A stretch of DNA of 64,000 bases from Paramesorhizobium deserti (GCF_001558695.1 NZ_LNTU01000001.1:124001-188000), one strand, 5' to 3'. Positions 27,307 through 36,997 are shown, counted from the stretch's first letter. Numbers and translations: made by a program. The notes: generated by a model from the letters alone, not told the origin.

Positions 27307-28061
27307 GTCTTCCTGTCCGTCAGACGTGCGGGCGCCCATGCAAACACCATGCGGCGCAGATAATCGCTCGTTCTGAAAATCAATGTGCCGATCCGTTTCC
27401 AGGCAGGCAGCTTGGTTTTGGCGTAGGCGGCCCTACCGGCAATCGTGGAATGCGCCTCCTTGGAAAAGGTCACCAGCGGCCTGTCAGCCGTAAAGATCGC
27501 ATAATTCCCACTCCATCCGCGCTCCAGCGCCACGTCATAGGGAAGGCGCATCGGCCTCAGCGCCGCCAGAAGCTTTTTAGCACCCTCGCGGGTCACCACA
27601 TAGGCAGCGGAGCTTCCGAGCGGCCCATGGCTGCATCGCCCGATCGAATAATCAGGGTTGACCTGCCGAAAACGGCGAAAAAGCGGCGTGCGGTGATTGA
27701 CGAGCTTGACGGCGTCCCAACCGGATATCCGCGTCAGTGCCTCGACGAACGGCATGAAATCGCCGGTGAACTCGACATCGTCCTCGATGATGACCGCATG
27801 GGGCTCATCACCTCCGGCGATCTTTCCCAACACATCGAGGTGGCTGAAATAGCAGCCGATCTCGGCCGGCATGACATTCTTGCCGTGAAGCCGCCGGAAT
27901 GATGCTTCATCGAGATCGCCGAGGGCGGCTTGCGGCAAAGCGCGCCCGTCCACGGCCGGAACCCGGCGAACATTTATGCCGAACCGCTTTGCGCTGTCCT
28001 TCACCGCCTTCAGCCGCTCCTCAGAACGGTCAAGATTGATGACATAGACGGGTATGGACAA
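27303..28061 (-). CDS. glycosyltransferase family 25 (LPS glycosyltransferase)
   Basis: 252 residues. The N-terminus VYVINLDRSEERL, the GCYFSHLDVL segment near residue 75 and the metal motif AVIIEDDVEF near 95-104 are the GT25 pattern, as in LgtB/LpsA enzymes that add galactose or other hexoses to LPS core. The start is TTG with AAAGG eight bases upstream; no in-frame ATG gives the N-terminal strand. It is the first gene of the three-gene envelope unit, and its promoter must lie in the 187-bp gap shared with divergent mutY. C-terminal residues are basic. Confidence 0.88.
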   Translation of the reverse strand: MSIPVYVINLDRSEERLKAVKDSAKRFGINVRRVPAVDGRALPQAALGDLDEASFRRLHGKNVMPAEIGCYFSHLDVLGKIAGGDEPHAVIIEDDVEFTGDFMPFVEALTRISGWDAVKLVNHRTPLFRRFRQVNPDYSIGRCSHGPLGSSAAYVVTREGAKKLLAALRPMRLPYDVALERGWSGNYAIFTADRPLVTFSKEAHSTIAGRAAYAKTKLPAWKRIGTLIFRTSDYLRRMVFAWAPARLTDRKT

Positions 28062-28248
28062 ATGAATCGCCTTTGCGCAGGTTCGAAGTCGCTCAACCGG
28101 TGAAACGCATGCGTGCGAAAGTCAACAGGACGAAAGGGATCGTTCCAGACGATTCTGCACATATACCAGTACCGATTGGAATTATTGTGTGATTGTGACA
28201 TTCCTACCCTCCAAATTCCATTTATCCCATCCCTAAAAAAGGACATCA

Positions 28249-29316
28249 ATGAACCGCAGGGCCGCGCAGCTACTCCAATGGTATGATGACCACCACCGTC
28301 TTTTTCCGTGGCGGGTGACGCCATCGGAGCGCGCCCGAGGCATTCTCGCGGATCCCTACCGCGTCTGGCTATCGGAGATCATGCTGCAGCAGACCACGGT
28401 CGAGGCGGTGAAGCCCTATTTCCAGGCATTCGTCGCCCGCTGGCCGACGGTCGGCGCGCTGGCTGCGGCATCGGACGACGACGTGATGCGCGCCTGGGCG
28501 GGTCTCGGCTATTATTCGCGTGCGCGGAACCTGAAGAAATGCGCCGAAATCGTCGCGAATGAATTGAATGGCGAATTTCCCTCGACGATCGAAGGGCTGA
28601 AGGCTCTGCCGGGCATCGGCGACTATACGGCGGCGGCGATCGCGGCGATCGCCTTCGACCGGCCTGCGGCGGTGGTGGACGGCAATGTCGAGCGCGTTGT
28701 GACGAGGCTTTTCGCCATATCGACGCCCCTGCCCGCGGCGAAATCAGAAATACGCGCCAAGGTCCAGGCGATCACACCGACGAACCGGCCCGGCGATTTC
28801 GCTCAAGGCATGATGGATCTGGGCGCCATGATCTGCACGCCCCGGCGGCCCGCATGCGTGCTCTGCCCGGTCAATGACGATTGCAGGGTGCTCGGAGAAG
28901 GCGATCCCGAGCTCTATCCCGTCAAGGCGCCGAAGAAGGACAGGCCGGTGCGGCAGGGCGCGGCATTCGTCGCCATATCGAGCAGCGGCTCGGTCTTCCT
29001 GCGCAAGCGCCCCGCCTCGGGCCTGCTCGGCGGCATGGCAGAGGTGCCGTGCACGGACTGGACGGCGCGGCGCGACGGCGACACATCCGCCGATGCCGCC
29101 CCCTTCCCGGCGCGGTGGAGCGCTTCCGGCAGCATCAGCCATGTCTTCACCCATTTCGAATTACGGCTTTCCGTCTACCGGGCGGAGAATGTCGCGGAAA
29201 AGATCGCGGATAATGGCTGGTGGGCATCTCCCGACGAATTGCCTGATGAGGCCTTGCCGACGGTGATGAAAAAGGCGATAGCGGCGGCGATACCCGATGC
29301 TTTTAAAGCCGCATGA
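28249..29316 (+). CDS. mutY: A/G-specific adenine glycosylase
   Basis: 355 residues. It removes adenine mispaired with 8-oxoguanine. Catalytic Glu 43 (LSEIMLQQT) and Asp 144 (VVDGNVERV) are present, with a helix-hairpin-helix LPGIGDYTAAAI at 120-131. The [4Fe-4S] ligands are Cys 196, 203, 206 and 212 in the normal C-x6-C-x2-C-x5-C spacing. A C-terminal NUDIX-like domain (about 230-350) recognises 8-oxoG. AAGGA five bases before the ATG is a strong ribosome site. The TGA stop is part of a P repeat (GCATGATCTTG). Its divergent partner in relatives is dciA; here GT25 has taken that place. Confidence 0.96.
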   Translation: MNRRAAQLLQWYDDHHRLFPWRVTPSERARGILADPYRVWLSEIMLQQTTVEAVKPYFQAFVARWPTVGALAAASDDDVMRAWAGLGYYSRARNLKKCAEIVANELNGEFPSTIEGLKALPGIGDYTAAAIAAIAFDRPAAVVDGNVERVVTRLFAISTPLPAAKSEIRAKVQAITPTNRPGDFAQGMMDLGAMICTPRRPACVLCPVNDDCRVLGEGDPELYPVKAPKKDRPVRQGAAFVAISSSGSVFLRKRPASGLLGGMAEVPCTDWTARRDGDTSADAAPFPARWSASGSISHVFTHFELRLSVYRAENVAEKIADNGWWASPDELPDEALPTVMKKAIAAAIPDAFKAA

Positions 29317-29377
29317 TCTTGTCCGAAAAGCCTGCCACTTTTTGCTGACGCTGATCTTCGGTTCGGGACCATGCTCC
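29311..29377. repeat. P-family palindrome, copy 2
   Basis: GCATGATCTTGTCCGAAAAG, CCTGCC and ACTTTTTGCTGACG, then GGGACCATGCTCC, a longer variant of copy 1 with an insertion between the two halves. It supplies the mutY stop codon (TGA at 29314-29316). Confidence 0.8.
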
Positions 29378-29397
29378 ACGAACAAGAGGCATATCGC

Positions 29398-30012
29398 ATG
29401 AGACAGCCCGTCAAACACATCGTCTTCGATATCGGCAAGGTGCTGATCCATTATGATCCGCATCTCGGCTACCAGGACATTATCCCGGATGAAAACGAGC
29501 GGCGCTGGTTCTTCGAGAATGTCTGCACGCATGACTGGAATGTCGAGCAGGATCGCGGCCGCACATGGGCCGAGGCCGAAGCGGTGCTGATCGAGGTCTA
29601 TCCCGAGCGCACCGATCACATCCGCGCCTTCCGCAAAAGCTGGCATAAAATGGTACCGCACGCCTATGACGGCAGCGTCGCTATCCTCGAACAGCTCGTC
29701 GCCGGCGGCCACGACGTGACGATGCTGACCAATTTCGCCTCCGACACGTTGCGCGAGGCGCAAGTGCGCTATCCCTTCCTCACGGTAAGCCGCGGGGTCA
29801 CTGTGTCGGGCGATATCGGCCTCCTGAAACCCGACAAGGCGATCTACGACCATCATGTCAGGGCGTTCGATCTCGAACCATCGGCGACTTTGTTCATCGA
29901 CGATACGGCCGCCAATGTCGAAGGCGCCAGGGCCGCCGGCTGGCAGGCGGTGCAATTCATCGGACCGAAGCAGCTGAAGGCCGATCTGCGGCGAGCTGGA
30001 ATAGAGATATAG
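29398..30012 (+). CDS. HAD-superfamily phosphatase, YihX-like
   Basis: 204 residues. Motif I is VFDIGKVL, with the second Asp of the usual DxD replaced by Gly, as in the YihX branch (sugar-phosphate phosphatases). Motif II is MLTNFAS, motif III Lys is in GLLKPDKAIYDH, and motif IV is LFIDDTAANVEGAR. A helical cap (about residues 18-80) lies between motifs I and II. The substrate is probably a small phosphorylated metabolite. The ATG at 29398 has AAGAGG eight bases upstream. It follows mutY by 81 bp, mostly P repeat, and is followed by two perfect hairpins. Confidence 0.85.
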   Translation: MRQPVKHIVFDIGKVLIHYDPHLGYQDIIPDENERRWFFENVCTHDWNVEQDRGRTWAEAEAVLIEVYPERTDHIRAFRKSWHKMVPHAYDGSVAILEQLVAGGHDVTMLTNFASDTLREAQVRYPFLTVSRGVTVSGDIGLLKPDKAIYDHHVRAFDLEPSATLFIDDTAANVEGARAAGWQAVQFIGPKQLKADLRRAGIEI

Positions 30013-30013
30013 A

Positions 30014-30034
30014 GATCTGGTTCTCAACCAGATC
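30014..30034. terminator. perfect 9-bp hairpin after the HAD gene
   Basis: GATCTGGTT and AACCAGATC flank a CTC loop two bases after the HAD stop codon, followed by GTGTTT. It may be a weak terminator or a 3'-end stabiliser; the U-run is poor. Confidence 0.5.
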
Positions 30035-30049
30035 GTGTTTCAGGTCGCT

Positions 30050-30075
30050 CAAATCACCTTCCGGGAGGTGATTTG
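30050..30075. repeat. perfect 10-bp inverted repeat
   Basis: CAAATCACCT and AGGTGATTTG flank a six-base loop TCCGGG. It follows the first hairpin by 15 bp and precedes an AT-rich leader. No U-run follows, so it could be an operator for a dimeric regulator as well as an RNA hairpin. Confidence 0.5.
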
Positions 30076-30338
30076 TCAGGGTGATGCGCTTTCGCTTTTC
30101 TTACACTGTTTATCAAATTTATATTTTCCAAATTATCACAACTTCTCTCCATGCAGCTTTATAAACCGTTAATGAAAATATACCGTGGAGAAATACGCCA
30201 GTTTTATATTTTCGTATATGTGCAATATTTAATTTACGACTTAAGAAAGAAAGGATTTAGAGTATTTCACTCAAATTTCCGCTTCCATTCTCAAATCTTC
30301 CACCTTCCAAATTTCGTCCGACACGCACGTGTATTCGG
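30076..30338. other. AT-rich leader upstream of the aldehyde dehydrogenase gene
   Basis: About 260 bp that is visibly AT-rich, with many TpA steps (for example TATATTTTCC, AATATACCG, CGTATATGTGC), in contrast to the high-GC surroundings. With the HAD stop and hairpins this makes a gap of 347 bp. A short open frame here looks like noise. AT-rich promoters of this kind are typical targets of MucR/Ros-type silencers in alphaproteobacteria; that link is inference. Confidence 0.5.
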
Positions 30339-30359
30339 ATGGTCGCCATGGAGAGAAGC

Positions 30360-31790
30360 ATGTCCCAGCACTTGCAGTTCTACATCGACGGTCAATGGGT
30401 GAATCCGTCAAGCAGCATGACGATAGATGTGATCGAGCCCTCTACAGAAGAGCCGTTCGCAACGATCGCCCTCGGCAACGAGGCCGATGTCGCGCGAGCA
30501 GTGGCGGCCGCACGTGCGGCCTTTCCGGCCTACGCCGCCACGTCGCGGCAGGAGCGCCTAGCGATCCTCAGGCGCGTTCTGGAGGCCTATAAGGCCCGTC
30601 ATGACGATTTTGCCCGCACCATTTCGCGCGAGATGGGCGCCCCCATCACCCTCGCGCAACAGCAGCAGGCGGCAAAGGGTGTCGCCCATCTGACAAAGAT
30701 GATCGAAACGCTCGAACGCTTCCAGTTCGAGAACCAGCGCGGAACCTTGATGATCGCGAAGGAGCCGATCGGAGTGGTGGGCATGATCACGCCATGGAAC
30801 TGGCCGATCAATCAGATCATATGCAAGGTGGCTCCGGCGCTTGCCGCCGGCTGCACGATGGTGCTTAAGCCAAGCGAGATCGCGCCGCTCAATGCCCTGC
30901 TTCTGGCGGAGGTCATGCACGAGGCCGGCGTTCCCAAGGGCGTGTTCAACCTCGTCAACGGCGACGGACCGACCGTTGGACTGGCGCTCGCCAGGCATCC
31001 TGACGTGGACATGATCTCCTTCACGGGGTCGACGCGTGCCGGCATTCTCGTGGCCAAAGCCGCCGCCGATACCGTGAAACGCGTGCACCAGGAACTGGGC
31101 GGTAAATCGGCCAACATCATTTTCGAGGATGTGGACCTGCGGCGCGCGGTGGAAATCGGGCTGCAGGGCTGCTACCGCAACAGCGGGCAATCGTGCAACG
31201 CGCCAAGCCGCATGTTCGTACCGTCAAAGCTGCAGGACGATGTGGTCGCCATCGCCCTTGAGGCGGTCAAGACCTATCGCGTGGGCGCTCCGTCCTCGCA
31301 TGATACGGTGTTGGGGCCGGTTGCGAGCCGCGCCCAGTTCGACAAGGTGCAGCGGCTGATCGAGAGCGGCGTCAAGGAAGGCGCCGGGCTCGTCGCGGGC
31401 GGCCTCGGCCGCCCCGAGGAATTCAACCGAGGCTACTATGTTCGTCCCACCATTTTCGCCGATGTGCGGCAGGACATGTCGATCGCCCAAGAGGAGATCT
31501 TTGGGCCGGTGTTGTCAATCCTGCCCTATGAAAGCGAGGAGGAGGCTATCGAGCTTGCAAACGACACCCCTTATGGCCTTGCTGCCTATGTACAATCTAA
31601 CGACTTAGCCCGGGCGCGTCGCGTCGCTGCCAGGATGCGGGCCGGTAGCGTCTATATCAATTATCCGGCATGGAACGGTGAGGCCGCATTCGGAGGCTAC
31701 AAACAGTCGGGGAACGGCCGGGAATACGGAGAGTTCGGCCTGGACGCATTTCTGGAACTGAAGAGCGTGGTCGGCTACGAGGCAGCTTGA
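30360..31790 (+). CDS. NAD(P)-dependent aldehyde dehydrogenase
   Basis: 476 residues. The Rossmann and catalytic features are all present: MITPWNWP near residue 142-149, FTGSTRAG near 220, the general base Glu in ELGGKSAN (about 245) and the catalytic Cys in GQSCNAPS (Cys 279). EEIFGPVLSI and the C-terminal FGGYKQSGNGREYGEFGL complete the family pattern. The substrate cannot be given; the protein belongs to the broad group acting on aliphatic or semialdehyde substrates. The ATG at 30360 has GGAGAG upstream. It is a single-gene unit between an AT-rich leader and a strong bidirectional hairpin, and could be a recent addition. Confidence 0.9.
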   Translation: MSQHLQFYIDGQWVNPSSSMTIDVIEPSTEEPFATIALGNEADVARAVAAARAAFPAYAATSRQERLAILRRVLEAYKARHDDFARTISREMGAPITLAQQQQAAKGVAHLTKMIETLERFQFENQRGTLMIAKEPIGVVGMITPWNWPINQIICKVAPALAAGCTMVLKPSEIAPLNALLLAEVMHEAGVPKGVFNLVNGDGPTVGLALARHPDVDMISFTGSTRAGILVAKAAADTVKRVHQELGGKSANIIFEDVDLRRAVEIGLQGCYRNSGQSCNAPSRMFVPSKLQDDVVAIALEAVKTYRVGAPSSHDTVLGPVASRAQFDKVQRLIESGVKEGAGLVAGGLGRPEEFNRGYYVRPTIFADVRQDMSIAQEEIFGPVLSILPYESEEEAIELANDTPYGLAAYVQSNDLARARRVAARMRAGSVYINYPAWNGEAAFGGYKQSGNGREYGEFGLDAFLELKSVVGYEAA

Positions 31791-31834
31791 AGACTGCCCG
31801 ACGGGCAGCTCTCCGCCGCGCTACGACGGAAACA

Positions 31835-31869
31835 CCGAAGCGCCTGAGGAGGGGCCTCAGGCGCTTCGG
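31835..31869. terminator. 15-bp perfect stem between convergent genes
   Basis: CCGAAGCGCCTGAGG and CCTCAGGCGCTTCGG flank an AGGGG loop, 45 bp after the aldehyde dehydrogenase stop and 65 bp before the ccrM stop. The stem is long and GC-rich but lacks a good U-run on the plus strand; on the minus strand TGTTT follows. It probably ends or stabilises both transcripts. Confidence 0.7.
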
Positions 31870-31933
31870 GATCAGACTGTCACTGGAGGTCCGTCCGATC
31901 GCTCTCAGAGCGTAGCCCCGAATCTTGTTGATA

Positions 31934-33184
<1,251 letters not shown>

Positions 33185-33219
33185 CTAGGGTAATAAAAGT
33201 GTAGCTCAGGCCCCGTATT

Positions 33220-33247
33220 CCCCGGCTAAACGCCGGGGCATTTGTTT
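33220..33247 (+). terminator. terminator-like hairpin in the ccrM / HAD divergent gap
   Basis: CCCCGGC and GCCGGGG flank a TAAAC loop and are followed by CATTTGTTTCT on the plus strand. No plus-strand gene lies upstream, so it is either a leader attenuator of the HAD gene starting at 33286 or the end of a small RNA begun between 33100 and 33210. A TTGACG -35-like hexamer at about 33179 is compatible with either. Confidence 0.55.
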
Positions 33248-33285
33248 CTGGCTCCCCTCCTTTGACCTCAACAGGATTGCAGCGC

Positions 33286-33975
33286 ATGACCGCACCTGAA
33301 CTCATCATCTTCGACTGCGACGGCGTTCTGGTCGATTCGGAAATCATCGCGGCACGGGTCGAATCCGAGCTTCTAGCCGAAGCGGGTTATCCGATCGAGC
33401 CGGACGAGATCGCCGAGCGGTTCTCCGGCCTCACTTGGCCGAACATCCTGATGATGGTGGAACGCGAAGCGGGAATTCCGCTCTCCGCCTCGCTGATCGA
33501 CAAATCCGACCGGATCCTCGACGAGCGGCTCGCACGGGAAGTCGAGGCGATCGAGGGCATCGAAAAGGCCGTTACCGCGCTGCGCTATCCCAAATGCATC
33601 TGCTCGAACTCATCGAGCAAGCGGCTGGAACTGATGCTGAAGCGGACCGGGCTCTACGATCTCTTCGAGCCCGATATCTTCGCGGCCGGCGAGGTCGGCA
33701 CCAAGAAGGGCAAGCCGGCTCCCGACGTCTTTCTCCATGCGGCGGAAAAATTCGGCGTCGACCCGAAGAACGTCATCGTGCTGGAGGATTCGGTTCACGG
33801 CATCCATGGCGCGCGCGCGGCCGGCATGCGCGTCATCGGCTTCACCGGTGGGGCGCATACCTATCCAGGCCATGCCGACCGCCTGACGGACGCGGGCGCA
33901 GAGACCGTCATCAGCCGGCATCAGGACCTCCCCGCTGTCATCGAGGCGATGTCGGCCTGGTCGGAAGAGGTTTGA
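33286..33975 (+). CDS. HAD-superfamily hydrolase, phosphoglycolate-phosphatase-like
   Basis: 229 residues. Motif I is FDCDGVLVDSE (6-16) with both Asp residues. Motif II is CICSNSSSKR (Ser), motif III Lys is in KKGKPAPDVFLHA, and motif IV is VIVLEDSVHGIHGAR. A four-helix cap domain lies in residues 18-85. This is the beta-phosphoglucomutase / phosphoglycolate phosphatase / sugar-phosphatase group; specificity is not readable. The ATG at 33286 has AGGA about ten bases upstream. It is divergent from ccrM and followed immediately by an H hairpin. Confidence 0.9.
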   Translation: MTAPELIIFDCDGVLVDSEIIAARVESELLAEAGYPIEPDEIAERFSGLTWPNILMMVEREAGIPLSASLIDKSDRILDERLAREVEAIEGIEKAVTALRYPKCICSNSSSKRLELMLKRTGLYDLFEPDIFAAGEVGTKKGKPAPDVFLHAAEKFGVDPKNVIVLEDSVHGIHGARAAGMRVIGFTGGAHTYPGHADRLTDAGAETVISRHQDLPAVIEAMSAWSEEV

Positions 33976-34030
33976 AGTGAGATAGGGAACAGTGAGATAG
34001 GAAGGTTTTCTACTCCCTATCTCACTACTT
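33976..34030. repeat. H-family GGGARTA hairpin H1
   Basis: It starts one base after the HAD stop. The 5' arm has two tandem AGTGAGATAGG units; the 3' arm is CTACTCCCTATCTCACTACT. It lies between convergent genes and ends at the stop codon of the small gene below. Confidence 0.85.
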
Positions 34031-34213
34031 TCATGCGGCTGATTTCTTCCTGCCCTTCGGCGGCGCGTTGAGGACGGCGAGGGTTTCATCGGCCTCCTCC
34101 AGCGAGAGGCCGATCATCAGCTTGGTGCCCATGATGACCGGAATGCCCGTGACCGAATCAAAAATGGCCCAGGTGTCGGTCGGTTCGAGAATGCGTTCGT
34201 ATCGTGGTTTCAT
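34031..34213 (-). CDS. small conserved-type hypothetical protein
   Basis: 60 residues. It begins MKPRYERILEPTDTWAIFD and ends with a basic tail (PPKGRKKSAA). I recognise similar short proteins in rhizobia but know no function. No membrane helix or signal peptide. The ATG at 34213 gives the recognisable N-terminus; an upstream in-frame start would add 12 residues unlike the rest. No good ribosome site is visible. It lies between the H1 hairpin and the EAL gene on the same strand as the latter, which it may precede or follow in a separate transcript. Confidence 0.6.
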   Translation of the reverse strand: MKPRYERILEPTDTWAIFDSVTGIPVIMGTKLMIGLSLEEADETLAVLNAPPKGRKKSAA

Positions 34214-34297
34214 GGCGGGGACACTAGCGCGGTCCGGTTGATAATCCACTCATGCGCAGACCGGTTTTTGAATCGAATTTTATCGAATTCCAAACGA

Positions 34298-35929
34298 TCA
34301 GCCGGTCCCGGTCCTGCGCAAAGGCGGACGGCTTTTTCCGCGTCCCTTGCCCGGCGCGGCGATCCCGTCCTGCCGCTCCAGAAGCCTCTTCAACGTGCCG
34401 GCGGGAACGGGTTTTCCATAATACCATCCCTGTCCCATGACATGTACGGGAAGATTGCGGAAATAGGCTGCCTGCGCCTCGGTCTCGATGCCTTCCACGA
34501 CGATGGCGAGATGATGCTTGATCGCCATGTCGATAATCTGCGGCACGATCGACACCGTCACGGCATCCGTTCCCACGGTGCGGGTGAAGGCGCGGTCCAT
34601 TTTCAGGACATCGACTTTCAATTCGCCGAGATAGGAAAGGCTGGAATAGCCGGTGCCGAAATCGTCGATATAGACGACATGGCCGCGCGAGCGCAGCTCG
34701 GCGATGCCCTCGATGGCAGCGCTGGAATCGGCGGTGGAACGCTCGGTCAGCTCGATGCCGATCTGATAGGGTTTCAGTCCTGCGTGGCGCAGGCCCTCAT
34801 CGAGCGCGGCGAAGAATTTCGGATCCTTCAGATCCGACGCGACGATATTGATGTTTACCCGGAAGTCTTCGTGCTGGCGCAGCGTCCCGCCCATCTCGTC
34901 GATCACATGATCGAGCACGTAGCGGGTGATCCGGCCGGCCATCCCCTTCTGCTCGGCAATGGCGGTGAAGATATCGGGCGGAACGAAATCGCCGTTCGAC
35001 TGCCAGCGCACCAACGCCTCGGCGCCGACGATCCTGCCGTCGGCCACATTGACCACGGGCTGATAGAGCACCATCACCTCCTCCCGGGCGAGCGCCCTGG
35101 ACAACCTCGCCATCAGCGACTGGTCGCGGCGGCGGAAATCGATCCCGATCAGCGCGACGAGCGCACCGAGTGCCGCGCCGAGCAGCATGATCGCATTGAC
35201 GATACCATTGCTCGATGCGTCGAGATCGCGGAGACCCGCCCAGACGGTAACGCACAGGCCGGATGCCTGGTCGCAGCTGTCGCGGCGAAGCATGCCACCG
35301 GCCAGCCGCCATGTTTCGGCGGCGGTGGACAGGGGGGCGGCGGCGTCCTTGTCTCCGAATATCCTGACGAAACGGTTCCTCGCCACGTCACCGAAAAAGA
35401 TGGCGTAGTGATAGGGTGAATGGTTCAGCGTATCGAAAGCCCGGGGATCGATGACGACATTGGTGCCTTCACGGCCGATGATGGTGGCCTTGGAATCCGA
35501 AACCGCCAAAGGCGTATCGGGATAGACGAGCGTTCCGTCGAAGAGAACGATCTGCGGCGCGGGCATCGGCAGCCGGTCGGCGGCAATGCCCAATATGGTG
35601 GAGCAAACGAGATGCCCGTCGCGGACGCGTCCTATGTCCTTCAGGTTGCGGGCCTCGAACAGCACATTGCGCATGAGTTCGATTTCGGGATGCGAACAGA
35701 AGGGATAAGGCGAGGCATTTGTGGCATCGATCGCGCTGGTCGCCTCGTTCATGATGTCGACGGCATGGGACAGCAATTGCCCGGCATAGCCGGTCATCTC
35801 CTCGCGATCGGAGGATATCCGCATTTGGGTTCCCAGCACATGGCCGAGCCATCCGCCGACCAGCGTCAGCACTGCCACCACCAGGACAATGGGCATGGTC
35901 TGGAAGACGGGGCGCAGGCGGTCGATCAC
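34298..35929 (-). CDS. CSS-motif sensor EAL phosphodiesterase (c-di-GMP)
   Basis: 543 residues. A first membrane helix is at about 11-33 and a second at about 242-264. The periplasmic part between them contains FCSHPE and LVCSTILG, the paired cysteines of the CSS-motif redox sensor domain known to control E. coli Pde proteins through DsbA/DsbB. The cytoplasmic EAL domain (about 280-520) keeps the catalytic set: EALVRW, NIN, ELTERS, DDFGTG, KMDRAF and VEGIETE. It should degrade c-di-GMP under control of periplasmic thiol state. The start is GTG with AGGAAA six bases upstream. The C-terminal tail is basic and low-complexity. Confidence 0.9.
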   Translation of the reverse strand: MIDRLRPVFQTMPIVLVVAVLTLVGGWLGHVLGTQMRISSDREEMTGYAGQLLSHAVDIMNEATSAIDATNASPYPFCSHPEIELMRNVLFEARNLKDIGRVRDGHLVCSTILGIAADRLPMPAPQIVLFDGTLVYPDTPLAVSDSKATIIGREGTNVVIDPRAFDTLNHSPYHYAIFFGDVARNRFVRIFGDKDAAAPLSTAAETWRLAGGMLRRDSCDQASGLCVTVWAGLRDLDASSNGIVNAIMLLGAALGALVALIGIDFRRRDQSLMARLSRALAREEVMVLYQPVVNVADGRIVGAEALVRWQSNGDFVPPDIFTAIAEQKGMAGRITRYVLDHVIDEMGGTLRQHEDFRVNINIVASDLKDPKFFAALDEGLRHAGLKPYQIGIELTERSTADSSAAIEGIAELRSRGHVVYIDDFGTGYSSLSYLGELKVDVLKMDRAFTRTVGTDAVTVSIVPQIIDMAIKHHLAIVVEGIETEAQAAYFRNLPVHVMGQGWYYGKPVPAGTLKRLLERQDGIAAPGKGRGKSRPPLRRTGTG

Positions 35930-36255
35930 GGGCTTTCCTGTCTGTCAGGCAAAGAGAACTTCGCAAACTCATCCGCTACGCTATCCGGGCTTTCCGAAAA
36001 TCGGAATCGTTTCGCAGAAAGCCCGGATAGCGCCGCTTCAATAATTTACAGCGTCCCCTGGCGTCCTAACGGGGCGCACGGCGCTGCGGGACGAAATAAA
36101 ACCATATTATCATTAAATCTTCGTAATATGTTGAAAATACCGGGACTCTGCCGAGATAAAACGGTAGCATGATCAACAATATGCTCGATTTCGGAAGAGG
36201 AACTCCTCCGAAATCACTTTGTCTTCACCCGAAAAAGGGCGCCTTACTTCCGATT
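35930..36255. other. 326-bp gap upstream of the EAL gene with a long inverted repeat
   Basis: It holds the 15-bp inverted repeat at 35980-36031 and otherwise no gene. The 36090-36170 part is relatively AT-rich and probably contains the EAL promoter or the end of the lipoprotein transcript; no motif is convincing. Confidence 0.5.
35980..36031. repeat. 15-bp perfect inverted repeat with nested hairpin
   Basis: GCTATCCGGGCTTTC (35980-35994) and GAAAGCCCGGATAGC (36017-36031) are exact complements. The interior contains a second small stem TTCCGA / TCGGAA. It lies 51 bp upstream of the EAL start, so it would be in the 5' leader or promoter. No second copy is seen in this window. Confidence 0.75.
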
Positions 36256-36840
36256 CTACTTGGTATTATAGGGCCCCTCATCATAGCCCACGAAAATCTG
36301 GATGTTCTTCTGGGCGGGGGTCGGGAAGCTGATTCCCTTGTCGTTAAACACGAACTGGGTAGCGCTCGAAGGATCGGTGACGCTGACCTGATATTTATGC
36401 AGCTTGGAATAGAGGACGGAATCGCCCTGCGTGACCACAACGCGGATGGGCATTGTGATCGTGCCCTGCTTGAATTTCGGCCCCGGGACGATCTTGCCCG
36501 CCGCAGCCACATCCATGGTGGTGGTGCCTGGCGCATATTGGCAGGATCGCGTCACGTCGGTAATGGCCGCCTGGTGGATGATGCGCGCATTGTCCTTATC
36601 GCCGCCTTTTTCGTAAGTATTGAAGAAAGCGGTGCCTTCGCGCAGCGTGACATTGGGGCAGTAGGCGCGAAGCTCGGATTCGGATATCCGCTGCTCGCCG
36701 GAGGTGGAAGGCAGAGGCTGCGCACCGCCTGCAGCAGTGCCCGATCCGTCACCCTTGGTCGTGCAGCCGGCGGCGGCAAGAGCCAGCGCCATCGCAAAAA
36801 CTTGATGAAACGCGGAACGATTGTATGATGCTTTATCCAT
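36256..36840 (-). CDS. putative lipoprotein of unknown function
   Basis: 194 residues. The signal sequence is followed by lipobox LAAAGC (Cys 26), so it is an envelope lipoprotein. The mature part starts with a Gly/Ser/Thr linker and then a compact, beta-rich domain with two cysteines (in RAYCPNV and RSCQYAP) likely to form a disulfide. It ends IQIFVGYDEGPYNTK. I recognise this as a type common in Hyphomicrobiales but know no function. GGGAAG eight bases before the ATG supports the start. It is divergent from thrC over 157 bp. Confidence 0.8.
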   Translation of the reverse strand: MDKASYNRSAFHQVFAMALALAAAGCTTKGDGSGTAAGGAQPLPSTSGEQRISESELRAYCPNVTLREGTAFFNTYEKGGDKDNARIIHQAAITDVTRSCQYAPGTTTMDVAAAGKIVPGPKFKQGTITMPIRVVVTQGDSVLYSKLHKYQVSVTDPSSATQFVFNDKGISFPTPAQKNIQIFVGYDEGPYNTK

Positions 36841-36997
36841 GAACCGGACTTCCCTGCACTAATGAACCTGTTCTATACCAACGCCACGTAAACCGTGCGA
36901 CGACGTTTTCCCGTTTTTTGACGGACAGGGCAACCCCATCGCTGGAACTGCGCCGAAAACCGGTCTGCAACGGACCCGCCATAAGGGCTAGGATGTG

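Noticed and set aside
30151-30402. 83-codon open frame in the AT-rich leader
   Set aside because: It runs over the dehydrogenase start, has no ribosome site and no recognisable composition beyond AT bias.
33976-34030. H arrays considered as CRISPR
   Set aside because: Units are only 7-8 nt with no spacers, and they are arranged as inverted arms, not direct repeats separated by unique sequence.
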